Origin: Streptomyces sp. TLI_105
GTDB taxonomy: Bacteria > Actinomycetota > Actinomycetes > Streptomycetales > Streptomycetaceae
Reading direction: 5' to 3'
Assembly: GCF_900105415.1 (NCBI RefSeq)
Contig: NZ_FNSM01000001.1
Span: 3,572,501-3,636,500, forward strand
DNA length: 64,000 nucleotides
Below are positions 38,609 to 47,446 of this stretch, in pieces. Every line of letters starts with the position of its first letter. Position 1 is the first letter of the stretch. The notes below the pieces were generated by a model, which had not been told where the DNA came from, did not search any database, and saw nothing but the letters and a program-made list of their open reading frames with translations. The translations under genes were made by a program, and so were the position numbers.

Positions 38609-39613
38609 ATGCCAGCCGCTTTCCGCACCAGACGGGTCCTCGCGACCTCGGCGGCCCTCGTCGCCCTGCTCCTCGCCGTCCTCCTCAGCCTCGCCGTCGG
38701 CGCCCGCCCCGTCGCGCCCTCCACCGTCCTCGACGCCCTGCTGCACGGCGCCACGGGCGACGACGCCGAGGTCGTCCGGCAGCTCCGCGTCCCCCGCACC
38801 CTCATCGGGCTGGTGGTCGGCGCCGCCCTCGCGCTCGCCGGCACCGCCCTCCAGGGCATCACCCGCAACCCGATCGCCGACGCCGGCATCCTCGGCATCA
38901 GCCAGGGCTCCTCCGTCGCGGTCGTCCTCGCCATCGCCTTCCTCGGCGTGCACGAGCTCAGCGGGTACGTGTGGTTCGCCTTCGCCGGCGCCGCCCTCGC
39001 CTCCGTCGCCGTCCACGCGATCGCCTCCGGCGGACGCGGCGGCGCCACGCCCGTGAAACTGGCGCTCGGCGGGGCCGCGATCAACGCACTGCTGCTCTCC
39101 GTCACCACCGGCGTCCTCACGACCAGGGCCTCCGCCCTCGACGAGTTCCGGTTCTGGCAGATCGGCTCCCTCGACGGACGCGACGCCGAGATCGTGGGCC
39201 GGATCTGGCCCTTCCTGCTGCTCGGCGCCGTCCTCGTCGTCTCCGTGGCGCGCGGCCTCGACGCGCTCGCCCTCGGCGAGGACGTCGCCAAGGGCCTCGG
39301 GCAGCGCGTCGCGACCGTACGGATCGTCGGCGGGCTCGGCGCGACCGTCCTCACCGGCGCGGCCGTCGCCGCCGCCGGCCCCGTCGCCTTCGTCGGCCTC
39401 GCCGTCCCCCACATCGCACGCGCGATCGTCGGCTCCGACCACCGCTGGGTCCTGCCGATGGCGGCGCTCGTCGGCCCGGTGATGCTGCTGGTCGCCGACG
39501 TCGCCGGCCGGATCGTCTTCCCGCCGGGCGAGATCCCGGCCGGGGTGATGACGGCCCTGATCGGCGTGCCGTTCCTGGTGACGCTGGTACGGCGGAAGGC
39601 GGTGGCGGCGTGA
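38609..39613 (+). CDS. FecCD-family siderophore ABC permease 1
   Basis: 334 residues, about nine to ten membrane helices, FecCD/BtuC family. ALALAGTALQGITRNPIADAGILGISQGSSVAVVLAI is the family hallmark and the ATPase-coupling loop is VPHIARAIVGSDHRW. The ATG at 38609 is used because the earlier in-frame codon at 38570 lies inside the promoter/iron box. First gene of a three-gene operon; its TGA overlaps the next GTG. Imports ferric siderophore across the membrane; a substrate-binding lipoprotein gene is not in this operon. Confidence 0.92.
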   Translation: MPAAFRTRRVLATSAALVALLLAVLLSLAVGARPVAPSTVLDALLHGATGDDAEVVRQLRVPRTLIGLVVGAALALAGTALQGITRNPIADAGILGISQGSSVAVVLAIAFLGVHELSGYVWFAFAGAALASVAVHAIASGGRGGATPVKLALGGAAINALLLSVTTGVLTTRASALDEFRFWQIGSLDGRDAEIVGRIWPFLLLGAVLVVSVARGLDALALGEDVAKGLGQRVATVRIVGGLGATVLTGAAVAAAGPVAFVGLAVPHIARAIVGSDHRWVLPMAALVGPVMLLVADVAGRIVFPPGEIPAGVMTALIGVPFLVTLVRRKAVAA

Positions 39614-40689
39614 GCACGACCCTGCCGGCCCCGCCCGCGAGGGGTCCGGTCCGGCCTGTCGGCTACGGGCTGTTCCGTGCCGGGCGGGTGTCCTTCCTCG
39701 TCCACCGCCGCTCCGCCCTCGTCGCCACGGGCCTCCTGGTCCTCCTGGCCGCCGCCTGCGTCGCGTACCTCTGCGTCGGCGAGAGGTTCGTCGCACCCGG
39801 AGAGGTCGTACGGATCCTCCTCGGCCGGCCGTCGCCGTCGACGTTCGTCGTCGAGGAGCTGCGCGAGCCCCGGCTCGTCGTCGCCCTCGCCGTCGGCTCC
39901 GCCTTCGGCATCGCGGGCGGCCTCATCCAGACCGTCGCCCGCAACCCGCTCGCCAGCCCCGACATCATCGGCATCAGCCAGGGCGCCGGAGCCGTCACCG
40001 TCGCCGCGATGACCTTCGGCCTCACCTCGTACACCGTCCTGCCGTACGTCTCCGTCGCGGGCGGCATCCTCGCCGCCGCCCTCGTGTACGCCTTCGCCTG
40101 GCGCGGCGGACTGCACGCGACCCGCTTCGTGCTCATCGGCATCGGCATCACGATCGCGCTGCGGTCCCTCATCACGCTCTTCATGACGAAGGGCGACTAC
40201 CTCGTCGCCCAGCAGGCCCAGATCTGGATGACCGGCTCCCTCAACGGGCGCGGCTGGGACGAGTCCGCGCCGATCCGCTGGACGCTGCTCCTCCTGCTGC
40301 CCGCCGTGCTGTGGGCGGCCCGCGCCCAGCGGACCGTCTCCCTCGACGACGACACGGCGACCGCGCTCGGCGCACGGCTCGGCGGGGTCCGGCTCGGGCT
40401 CGTCGCCGTCGGCGTCGTCCTCGCGTCGGTGGCGACGGGCGTCGCGGGGCCGGTCGACTTCGTGGCCCTGCTCGCCCCCCAGATCGCCCGCCGCACGACC
40501 CGGACGGCGCAGATCCCGCTGCTCTGTTCCGCGCTCACCGGCGCGGTGATCGTGGTCGTCGCCGACCTGCTCGGCCGCCGGCTGTTCTCCCCCGTCGAGC
40601 TGCCCGTGGGTGTCCTCACGGCGGCGGTCGGCGCCCCGTATCTGATCTGGCTCATCGTCCGGAGCCGAGCCGCTGGAGGCAAGACGTGA
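39610..40689 (+). CDS. FecCD-family siderophore ABC permease 2
   Basis: 359 residues. Same family as the preceding protein: AFGIAGGLIQTVARNPLASPDIIGISQGAGAVTVAA, later VATGVAGPVDFVALLAPQIARRTTRTAQIPLL as the coupling region. About ten helices after a 35-residue cytoplasmic N-terminus. The two permeases probably form a heterodimer, as in FepD-FepG. GTG start overlaps the previous stop (GTGA) and its own stop overlaps the ATPase GTG in the same way. Confidence 0.93.
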   Translation: MSTTLPAPPARGPVRPVGYGLFRAGRVSFLVHRRSALVATGLLVLLAAACVAYLCVGERFVAPGEVVRILLGRPSPSTFVVEELREPRLVVALAVGSAFGIAGGLIQTVARNPLASPDIIGISQGAGAVTVAAMTFGLTSYTVLPYVSVAGGILAAALVYAFAWRGGLHATRFVLIGIGITIALRSLITLFMTKGDYLVAQQAQIWMTGSLNGRGWDESAPIRWTLLLLLPAVLWAARAQRTVSLDDDTATALGARLGGVRLGLVAVGVVLASVATGVAGPVDFVALLAPQIARRTTRTAQIPLLCSALTGAVIVVVADLLGRRLFSPVELPVGVLTAAVGAPYLIWLIVRSRAAGGKT

Positions 40690-41492
40690 GCAGACTGCAG
40701 GCCCGCGAGCTGACGCTCGCCTACGAGGACCGGACCGTCGTCGAGGAGCTCGACCTCTCGGTCCCCGACGGCAAGGTGACCGTGATCGTCGGCCCCAACG
40801 CCTGCGGCAAGTCCACGACCCTGCGGGCGCTCGGGCGGCTGTTGAAGCCGGCGGGGGGTGCGGTCCTCCTCGACGGGGAGTCGCTGGCGAAGCTGCCGAC
40901 GAAGCGGATCGCCCGCTCCATCGGCCTGCTGCCGCAGACGCCGGTCGCGCCCGAGGCCATCACCGTCGCCGACCTGGTGTCCCGGGGCCGCCAGCCGCAC
41001 CAGGCCTGGTGGAAGCAGTGGTCCGAGGAGGACGAGCGGGCCGTCGCCGAGGCCATGGAACGCACGGACGTCGCCGCGCTCGCCGACCGTTCCGTCGACG
41101 CGCTGTCGGGCGGGCAGCGGCAGCGGGTGTGGATCGCGATGGCCCTCGCCCAGGAGACCGACCTGCTCCTCCTCGACGAGCCCACCACCTACCTGGACAT
41201 CTCCCACCAGGTGGAGGTCCTCGACCTCGTCCGCCGGCTCAACCGGCTGCGCGGCCGGACCGTCGTCCTCGTCCTCCACGACCTGAACCAGGCCGCCCGG
41301 TACGCCGACCACCTCGTCGCCATGAAGGGGGGCCGGGTGGTCGCGGAGGGGCCGCCGTCGGAGATCGTCACGGCGGAGCTCGTACGGGACGTCTTCGGGC
41401 TCTCCTCGGTCGTCGTCCCCGACCCGGTGACGGGGTCACCGCTGGTGGTGCCGGGGGCACCGTGGCACGCGGAGACCCGGGTCCCGGGCTGA
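40686..41492 (+). CDS. Siderophore ABC transporter ATPase (FepC/FecE-like)
   Basis: 268 residues. Walker A GPNACGKST (36-44), Q-loop LLPQTP, signature LSGGQRQRVWIAMALAQ (from about 140), Walker B LLLLDEPTTYLDI (about 160-172), switch His in VLVLHDLNQAARYAD. The LDISHQ after Walker B is typical of iron-siderophore/B12 ATPases. Translationally coupled to permease 2. It energises the FecCD pair. The stop is followed by the mosaic repeat element. Confidence 0.95.
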   Translation: MSRLQARELTLAYEDRTVVEELDLSVPDGKVTVIVGPNACGKSTTLRALGRLLKPAGGAVLLDGESLAKLPTKRIARSIGLLPQTPVAPEAITVADLVSRGRQPHQAWWKQWSEEDERAVAEAMERTDVAALADRSVDALSGGQRQRVWIAMALAQETDLLLLDEPTTYLDISHQVEVLDLVRRLNRLRGRTVVLVLHDLNQAARYADHLVAMKGGRVVAEGPPSEIVTAELVRDVFGLSSVVVPDPVTGSPLVVPGAPWHAETRVPG

Positions 41493-41529
41493 CGGGGCCG
41501 ACGGGACCTCGGACGCGCTTCCGGGCCCC

Positions 41530-42030
41530 CGTGTGGGCGCGCGCGCCTGCTGGGCGGCACCTCTCCTGCACCCCCCGTGTGGGCGCGCGCCCGGCGGGGC
41601 GGTGCCCCTTCCGCACCCCCGTGTGGGCAATCGTCCCGCTGGGGCGAGGGGGTCCCCCCTGCTCGAGCGAAGCCGAGAGCTTGGGGGAGGGTGGGCACAC
41701 GGGACGGCGCGCTCAGCGGCGCCTCCGCGTTCCGCGCCTACCCGCACCCCGTGTGCGCCGTACCTGTCGGTGCGGGTTCAGGCGCGGGAGCCTAGGCCCG
41801 GCAAGGGGCGCCGTTCCGTTGTGCCCACCCGTTCCGCCCCAGCGGAACGACTGCCCACAACGGGGGCGCGGGGGTGGACACCGCCCCAGCGGAACGACTG
41901 CCCACAACGGGGGGTACCGCCCCGGCGGAGTGGCTGCCCACAACGGGGCGCAGGGATGGGCACCGTCCCGGTGGGCGCGTGCCCATGACGGGGTGGGCGG
42001 CGTCCCGGCTGGTGCGGTCGTGGCGGGGTG
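41530..42030. repeat. Interspersed palindromic mosaic element, copy 2 (largest)
   Basis: Direct modules start at 41530, 41576 and 41630 (CGTGTGGGCAATCGTCCCGC type). A 138-bp core follows: left arm 41691-41748 and right arm 41769-41828 are inverted copies of each other (start GTGGGCACA, end CCCGCACC on the left; mirror on the right). Four to five inverted modules follow (CCCCAGCGGAACGACTGCCC type, near 41837, 41884, 41920, 41965 and a degenerate one to 42030). A segment around CTGCTCGAGCGAAGCCGAGA (41660-41690) lies left of the core. It fills the gap between two convergent genes. Confidence 0.85.
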
Positions 42031-42034
42031 GTGC

Positions 42035-42976
42035 TCAGTGTCTGCGGGAGCGCCAGAGGAGGAACAAGGACGAGGCGATCGCCGCGCCCCGGAGGACCCA
42101 GGGCCAGGTCTCGGAGATCGCCGCGCCCATCGCCTCCCCGCCCGGCGCCACCGCCTCGCCCCAGCGGCCCTCGACGCGGCCCCAGAGCCAGGCGATCCCG
42201 CTCGCGGCGGCGAGGCCGGGAATCACCAGGACGGCGCCCTTGATCTCGGCCGGGGTCAGCCGGCGGGAGGCGTACGCGAGGAGCCAGCCCGCCGCGAGGG
42301 CGACCAGCGAGCCGAAGACGGCGCCGCCGAGCAGGAGCAGCGCGGCGAGCAGGACGAAGGGGTTCGCGAGGCGGGCACGGGGCGCCGGCTCCGCCTCGGC
42401 TTCCGGCTCCTCGGCGGCCGGGGCCTGGGCCTTGCGGAGTCGGAGGATCCGCGCCAAGCGGCGGGCCTTCCCCGGTGCGGGCTCCTCGGCCTCATCGCCC
42501 TCGTCCTCCGCCGGCGCGGGCGGCTCGAAGAGGTCGGGGCGCTCGATGCCGCCCACGAAGCCCAGGAACTCGCCGTCGGCGGCGTCGGCATCGGCGTCCT
42601 TACGCCACCAGTCCGCCGTCCCCTCGGGGCCGCGGGTGTCCTGCGCCGGGATCGCGGGGCCCGACGCGCCCGCAGCCGGGGGCGGATTTCCTGAGGGGTC
42701 GCCCTCCTCCCCCTCCCCCGCCCGCGGCCCCGGCACGGCCCGCCCGCCCGAGGGGCCCGCCCGGTCCACGACCTCGTCCGGGGTGCCCAGGGCGCCGAGG
42801 ATGCCCCGTACCGCCGCCGGGCTCTCCTCGCCGTGCGTGGCGCGCCGGCGGTCGATCTCGCTGCGCAGCCCGGACACGAGCTTCCTCCGGTCGCTCGCGG
42901 GCAGCTGCCGCTGCTGGGCCAGATCGCCGACCCGGCTCAGATAGTCGTAGACCAACTGGTCGCTCTCGATCCCCAC
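42035..42976 (-). CDS. HAAS-domain membrane protein
   Basis: 313 residues. GTG at 42976 follows GGAGGGG. Residues 1-75 (DQLVYDYLSRVGDLAQQRQLPASDRRKLVSGLRSEIDRRRAT...VRGILGALGTPDEVVDRAG) match the HAAS/DUF1700-type helical signalling domain. A long acidic, Pro-rich linker follows, then about four membrane helices in the last 120 residues. HAAS proteins often partner PadR regulators, but none is adjacent. Divergent from the helicase-associated gene through a symmetric promoter. Confidence 0.75.
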   Translation of the reverse strand: MGIESDQLVYDYLSRVGDLAQQRQLPASDRRKLVSGLRSEIDRRRATHGEESPAAVRGILGALGTPDEVVDRAGPSGGRAVPGPRAGEGEEGDPSGNPPPAAGASGPAIPAQDTRGPEGTADWWRKDADADAADGEFLGFVGGIERPDLFEPPAPAEDEGDEAEEPAPGKARRLARILRLRKAQAPAAEEPEAEAEPAPRARLANPFVLLAALLLLGGAVFGSLVALAAGWLLAYASRRLTPAEIKGAVLVIPGLAAASGIAWLWGRVEGRWGEAVAPGGEAMGAAISETWPWVLRGAAIASSLFLLWRSRRH

Positions 42977-43013
42977 GGCGCCCCTCCACGGCCGGTCCAC
43001 CCGGTACGGCCCG

Positions 43014-43041
43014 ACGTTAGCGCCTGAACAGCGGCTAACGT
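43014..43041. promoter_or_regulatory. Symmetric divergent promoter
   Basis: ACGTTAGC (43014-43021) and GCTAACGT (43034-43041) form an 8-bp inverted repeat. Each arm supplies a TAACGT -10: on the plus strand it lies 7 nt before the ATG at 43049 (leaderless), on the minus strand it would start near 43007, about 30 nt before the HAAS gene. A dimeric regulator could control both. Confidence 0.6.
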
Positions 43042-43048
43042 GGTCCGG

Positions 43049-45634
43049 ATGGGGATCGGTGAGCTCGACCGGGAGGCGCACGTGCCCGAGGTAACCAGCG
43101 CCGGCGCGGCGCCGCGCACGCTCGCGGAGGCGCTGCGCGCGCGGGGCGACGAAGGGCTCGCCGCGCTGCTGCGCGCCCGGCCGGACCTGCTGAGTCCCGT
43201 ACCGAACGACCTGACGCAGCTGGCGACCCGCGCGGGCACGCGGGGTTCGGTGGTGCGGGCGCTCGATCGGCTCGACCGGTTCGCCCTCCAGACGGCCGAA
43301 GCGCTGGCGGTCGCCCCGGACCCCGCCCCGTACCCCGTACTGCTCGCGCTGCTCACCGGTGACGAGGGCGATCCGGAGATCGAGGCGGCGCTGCCGGGCG
43401 CGGTGGCGCTGCTGCGCGAGCAGGCCCTCGTGTGGGGCGAGGACGACCGGCTGCGGCTGGTGCGGACCGCGCGGGAGCTGCTCGCGCCCTCGCCGCAGCA
43501 TCCGTCGCCGACGGGCCTCGGGCCGACGGTCGCGGAGGCGACGGCGGGGATGTCGCCGGGCCGGGTGCAGGAGATCATCGCGGCGGCCGGGCTGCCCGCG
43601 ACGCACGATCCGGTGTCGGCGGTGGCGGCGCTCACGGAGCTGTTCACCGACCGGGCGCGGATGGGCGCGCTGCTCGACGAGGCGTCCCCGGAGGCCCTCT
43701 CCGTCCTGGACCGGCTGGTGTGGGGTCCGCCGTACGGCGAGGTGACGGCGAATCCGGCGCCTCCGGTGCGCTGGCTGCGCGACCGGGGGCTGCTGCTGCC
43801 GGTGTCGGCGCGGACGATGGTGCTGCCGCGCGAGGTGGCGCTGCACCTGCGGGGCGGGCGGGCGCACCGGACGCCGGAGCCGGTGGCGCCGGTGGTGGAG
43901 GCGGCGCGCGACTACCGTCCCCAGGTGGTGGACAGCGCCGCCGCCGGGCAGGCGTACGCGACGCTCGCGACCGTCGAGGAGCTGCTGAAGTCCTGGGACC
44001 AGGGCGGCCCCCAGGTGCTGCGGGCGGGCGGTATGTCCGTGCGGGACCTCAAGCGGACGGCGGTGGCGCTGGACGTGACGGAGCAGGTCGCCGCGTTCTG
44101 GCTGGAGCTGTGCTTCGGGGCGGGGCTGCTCGCCTCGGACGGGGAGGCGGACGAGCGGTACGCGCCGACGCCCGCGTACGACGACTGGCTCGACCTGCCG
44201 CCCGCCGAGCGCTGGGCGCTGCTCGTCGCGCCCTGGCTCACGGCGACCCGCACCCCGGGCCTGGTGGGCGGCCAGGACGCGAAGGGCCGCACGCTCGCCG
44301 TCCTCGGCCCGGACCTGGACCGCGCGGCCGCCCCGGAGGTCCGCCACCGGGTCCTGGAGCTCCTCGCGACCTTGCCGCCGGGCGCGGCGGCGGACCCCGG
44401 GTCGGTGTTCGCCCGGCTGCGCTGGGAGCGGCCGCCGCGGGGCGCCGCGCAGCCGGCCCCGCCGCGCGCGCCGCAGGCCGTGACCGGGGCGGACGAGTCC
44501 TCCGGCCCCGCCCCCGAGGCCCCCGGCGACCTGCGGTCCCGGCTCGCGCGGTGGACGCTCGCCGAGGCCGAGCTGCTGGGGATCACGGGCCGGGGCGCGC
44601 TCGCGTCCCCCGCCCGGGCGCTGCTCAATCTGCCGCTCGCGGAGGCGGCGACGCCCACCGACCACGGGGGCCGGGTCGAGCTGTCGGTGGCCGCCGGGCG
44701 GGCGGCGACCCTGCTCGCCCCGCTGCTTCCGGAGGCCGTCGACCACGTGCTGCTCCAGGCCGATCTGACGGCCGTCGCGCCGGGGCCGTTGCGGCGGCCG
44801 CTGGCCGACGCGCTCGCGGTCCTGGCGGACGTGGAATCGAAGGGTGGCGCGACGGTGTACCGGTTCACGCCCGGTTCCGTGCGGCGCGCCCTCGACTCCG
44901 GGCGGTCGGCCTCCGACCTGCACGACTTCCTGGCCGCGCACTCCCGGACGCCGGTGCCGCAGCCGCTCGCGTACCTGATCGACGACGTGGCCAGGAGACA
45001 CGGCCATCTGCGGATCGGGGCGGCCTCCGCGTACGTGCGCTGCGACGACGACACCGTCCTCGGCGAGATCCTGGCCGACCGGCGCTCCGCCGCCCTGGGC
45101 CTGCGCCGCCTCGCGCCGACGGTGCTCGCGGCGCAGGCGGACCCGGCGTCGCTGCTCGACGGGCTGCGGTCGATGGGGTACGCCCCGGCCGCCGAGTCCG
45201 CCGAGGGCGACGTCCTGGTCACCCGCGCCGACGCGTACCGCACGCCCGCCCGTACGGCCCCGGTGCCCGTCCCGGACGGCCCGCCGGTCCCCGACGCGAC
45301 GCTCCTCGGCGCGGCGGTGAAGGCGATCCGGGCGGGCGACCGGGCGGCGACGGCGGTACGGAAGGAGCCCGCGGCGCCGGTGGCGTCGGCGGGCGGCCTT
45401 CCCCGCACCTCGGCGGCCGAGACCCTGGCGACGGTCCAGGCGGCGGTGATGACGGGCTCGGCCGTCTGGATCGGCTACGTCAACGCGGAGGGCGCGGCGA
45501 GCCAGCGCGTCATCGCCCCGGTCCGCGTCGAGGGCGGCTTCGTGACGGGCTACGACCACACGGCCGACGAGGTCCGCACGTATCCCCTGCACCGGATCAC
45601 GGGCGTGGCGGAACTGGCGGACGACCAGGTGTGA
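43049..45634 (+). CDS. Helicase-associated protein with C-terminal WYL domain
   Basis: 861 residues. The N-terminal 550 residues contain the helicase-associated/XPB N-terminal-like region (TLAEALRARGDEGLAALLRARPDLLSPVPNDLTQLATRAGTRGSVVRALDRLDRFALQTAEALA) and several winged-helix-like stretches. YLIDDVARRHGHLRIGAASAYVRCDD near residue 650 is similar to the N-terminal domain of XPB helicases. Residues about 790-860 (TVQAAVMTGSAVWIGYVNAEGAASQRVIAPVRVEGGFVTGYDHTADEVRTYPLHRITGV) are a WYL ligand/nucleic-acid-sensing domain. The XPB gene follows, so the two probably act together on DNA. Confidence 0.8.
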   Translation: MGIGELDREAHVPEVTSAGAAPRTLAEALRARGDEGLAALLRARPDLLSPVPNDLTQLATRAGTRGSVVRALDRLDRFALQTAEALAVAPDPAPYPVLLALLTGDEGDPEIEAALPGAVALLREQALVWGEDDRLRLVRTARELLAPSPQHPSPTGLGPTVAEATAGMSPGRVQEIIAAAGLPATHDPVSAVAALTELFTDRARMGALLDEASPEALSVLDRLVWGPPYGEVTANPAPPVRWLRDRGLLLPVSARTMVLPREVALHLRGGRAHRTPEPVAPVVEAARDYRPQVVDSAAAGQAYATLATVEELLKSWDQGGPQVLRAGGMSVRDLKRTAVALDVTEQVAAFWLELCFGAGLLASDGEADERYAPTPAYDDWLDLPPAERWALLVAPWLTATRTPGLVGGQDAKGRTLAVLGPDLDRAAAPEVRHRVLELLATLPPGAAADPGSVFARLRWERPPRGAAQPAPPRAPQAVTGADESSGPAPEAPGDLRSRLARWTLAEAELLGITGRGALASPARALLNLPLAEAATPTDHGGRVELSVAAGRAATLLAPLLPEAVDHVLLQADLTAVAPGPLRRPLADALAVLADVESKGGATVYRFTPGSVRRALDSGRSASDLHDFLAAHSRTPVPQPLAYLIDDVARRHGHLRIGAASAYVRCDDDTVLGEILADRRSAALGLRRLAPTVLAAQADPASLLDGLRSMGYAPAAESAEGDVLVTRADAYRTPARTAPVPVPDGPPVPDATLLGAAVKAIRAGDRAATAVRKEPAAPVASAGGLPRTSAAETLATVQAAVMTGSAVWIGYVNAEGAASQRVIAPVRVEGGFVTGYDHTADEVRTYPLHRITGVAELADDQV

Positions 45635-45704
45635 CGGGGGCGGCCGAGGGGGTCCGCACCACGGCGGGGACCGTCGGCCGCGTCGATGCTGCACACTGGA
45701 GGAT

Positions 45705-45725
45705 TGGCCGTTACGGGAACGGCCA
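45705..45725 (+). promoter_or_regulatory. Inverted repeat upstream of the XPB gene
   Basis: TGGCCGTT-ACGGG-AACGGCCA: perfect 8-bp arms, 5-bp centre, 25 bp before the GTG at 45750. Could be an operator or a leader hairpin that affects ribosome access. Confidence 0.45.
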
Positions 45726-45749
45726 GGTGCCGGAAGGACCTCATCACAC

Positions 45750-47393
45750 GTGAATGGGCCACTCATCGTCCAGAGCGACAAGACGCTGCTCCTGGAGGTC
45801 GACCACGAGCTCGCCGAGGCCTGTCGTCGGGCCATCGCGCCGTTCGCGGAGCTGGAGCGGGCGCCGGAGCACATCCACACCTACCGGGTGACGCCGCTGG
45901 GGCTGTGGAACGCGCGGGCCGCGGGGCACGACGCCGAGCAGGTCGTCGACGCGCTCGTCGAGTACTCGCGGTATCCCGTGCCGCACGCGCTGCTCGTCGA
46001 CATCGCCGAGACCATGGCCCGGTACGGGCGGCTCACGCTCTCCAAGCACCCCACGCACGGGCTCGTGCTGACCTCGACCGACCGGCCCGTCCTGGAGGAG
46101 ATCCTCCGGTCGAGGAAGGTGCAGCCGCTGGTCGGGGAGCGGATCGACGCGGACACCGTGGCCGTGCACCCCTCCGAGCGCGGGCAGATCAAGCAGACGC
46201 TGCTGAAGCTCGGCTGGCCGGCCGAGGACCTCGCCGGGTACGTGGACGGGGAGGCGCACCGGATCGACCTCGCCGAGGACGGCTGGTCGCTGCGCCCGTA
46301 CCAGAAGCAGGCCGTCGACGGCTTCTGGCACGGCGGCTCCGGTGTCGTCGTGCTGCCCTGCGGCGCGGGCAAGACGCTGGTCGGGGCGGGGGCGATGGCC
46401 CAGGCGAAGGCGACGACGCTGATCCTCGTCACGAACACGGTCTCCGCGCGGCAGTGGAAGCACGAGCTGGTGAAGCGGACCTCGCTGACCGAGGACGAGA
46501 TCGGCGAGTACAGCGGTGCGCGCAAGGAGATCCGGCCGGTCACCATCGCCACGTACCAGGTGCTCACCACCCGGCGGAAGGGCGTCTACCCGCACCTGGA
46601 GCTCTTCGACTCCCGGGACTGGGGGCTCATCGTCTACGACGAGGTGCACCTGCTGCCCGCGCCGGTCTTCAAGTTCACCGCCGATCTGCAGGCGCGGCGG
46701 CGGCTCGGGCTGACCGCGACGCTCGTGCGGGAGGACGGGCGGGAGTCCGACGTGTTCTCGCTGATCGGGCCGAAGCGCTTCGACGCGCCGTGGAAGGAGA
46801 TCGAGGCGCAGGGGTACATCGCGCCCGCCGACTGCGTCGAGGTGCGGGTGAACCTGACCGACGCGGAGCGGCTCGCGTACGCGACGGCCGAGGCGGAGGA
46901 GAAGTACCGCTTCTGCGCGACGACGGCGACGAAGCGGAAGGTGACGGAGGCCCTGGTGAAGAAGTTCGCCGGGCAGCAGATCCTCGTCATCGGGCAGTAC
47001 ATCGACCAGCTGGACGAGCTCGGCGAGCACCTGGACGCGCCGGTGATCAAGGGCGAGACGTCGAACGCGCAGCGGGAGAAGCTCTTCGACGCGTTCCGCA
47101 ACGGCGAGATCAACGTGCTCGTGGTGTCGAAGGTCGCGAACTTCTCGATCGACCTGCCGGAGGCGACGGTCGCGATCCAGGTGTCGGGCACCTTCGGGTC
47201 CCGCCAGGAGGAGGCGCAGCGCCTGGGCCGGGTGCTGCGGCCGAAGGCGGACGGTCACCAGGCGCACTTCTACTCGGTGGTCGCGCGGGACACGATCGAC
47301 CAGGACTTCGCGGCGCACCGGCAGCGCTTCCTGGCGGAGCAGGGCTACGCGTACCGGATCGTGGACGCGGACGAGCTGCTGGCCGGGGACTGA
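45750..47393 (+). CDS. XPB/Ssl2-type DNA repair helicase
   Basis: 547 residues, superfamily 2. An N-terminal damage-recognition-like domain (IVQSDKTLLLEVDHELAEACRRAIAPFAELERAPEHIHTYRVTPLGLWNARAAG) precedes motif I PCGAGKT (about 201-207), DEVH motif II (about 297-300), motif III LTATLVRED and motif VI QRLGRVLRP. The RED sequence (REDGRES) is present as in XPB. It should translocate on and unwind DNA 3'-5' in repair. GTG start with GGAAGGA upstream. Preceded by a WYL protein gene that may encode its partner. Confidence 0.95.
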   Translation: MNGPLIVQSDKTLLLEVDHELAEACRRAIAPFAELERAPEHIHTYRVTPLGLWNARAAGHDAEQVVDALVEYSRYPVPHALLVDIAETMARYGRLTLSKHPTHGLVLTSTDRPVLEEILRSRKVQPLVGERIDADTVAVHPSERGQIKQTLLKLGWPAEDLAGYVDGEAHRIDLAEDGWSLRPYQKQAVDGFWHGGSGVVVLPCGAGKTLVGAGAMAQAKATTLILVTNTVSARQWKHELVKRTSLTEDEIGEYSGARKEIRPVTIATYQVLTTRRKGVYPHLELFDSRDWGLIVYDEVHLLPAPVFKFTADLQARRRLGLTATLVREDGRESDVFSLIGPKRFDAPWKEIEAQGYIAPADCVEVRVNLTDAERLAYATAEAEEKYRFCATTATKRKVTEALVKKFAGQQILVIGQYIDQLDELGEHLDAPVIKGETSNAQREKLFDAFRNGEINVLVVSKVANFSIDLPEATVAIQVSGTFGSRQEEAQRLGRVLRPKADGHQAHFYSVVARDTIDQDFAAHRQRFLAEQGYAYRIVDADELLAGD

Positions 47394-47397
47394 GAGG

Positions 47398-47437
47398 CGG
47401 GCGGGGTCCCGGTCCGCGCGGACCGGGACCCCGCCCG
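47398..47437. terminator. Strong bidirectional terminator
   Basis: CGGGCGGGGTCCCGGTCCG (47398-47416) and its exact reverse complement (47419-47437) separated by two bases: a 19-bp perfect stem between two convergent genes. Confidence 0.92.
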
Positions 47438-47446
47438 TACGGGGCG

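Noticed and set aside
41530..42030. CRISPR array
   Set aside because: Modules are imperfect, inverted in the second half, have no unique spacers of constant length and no cas genes nearby.
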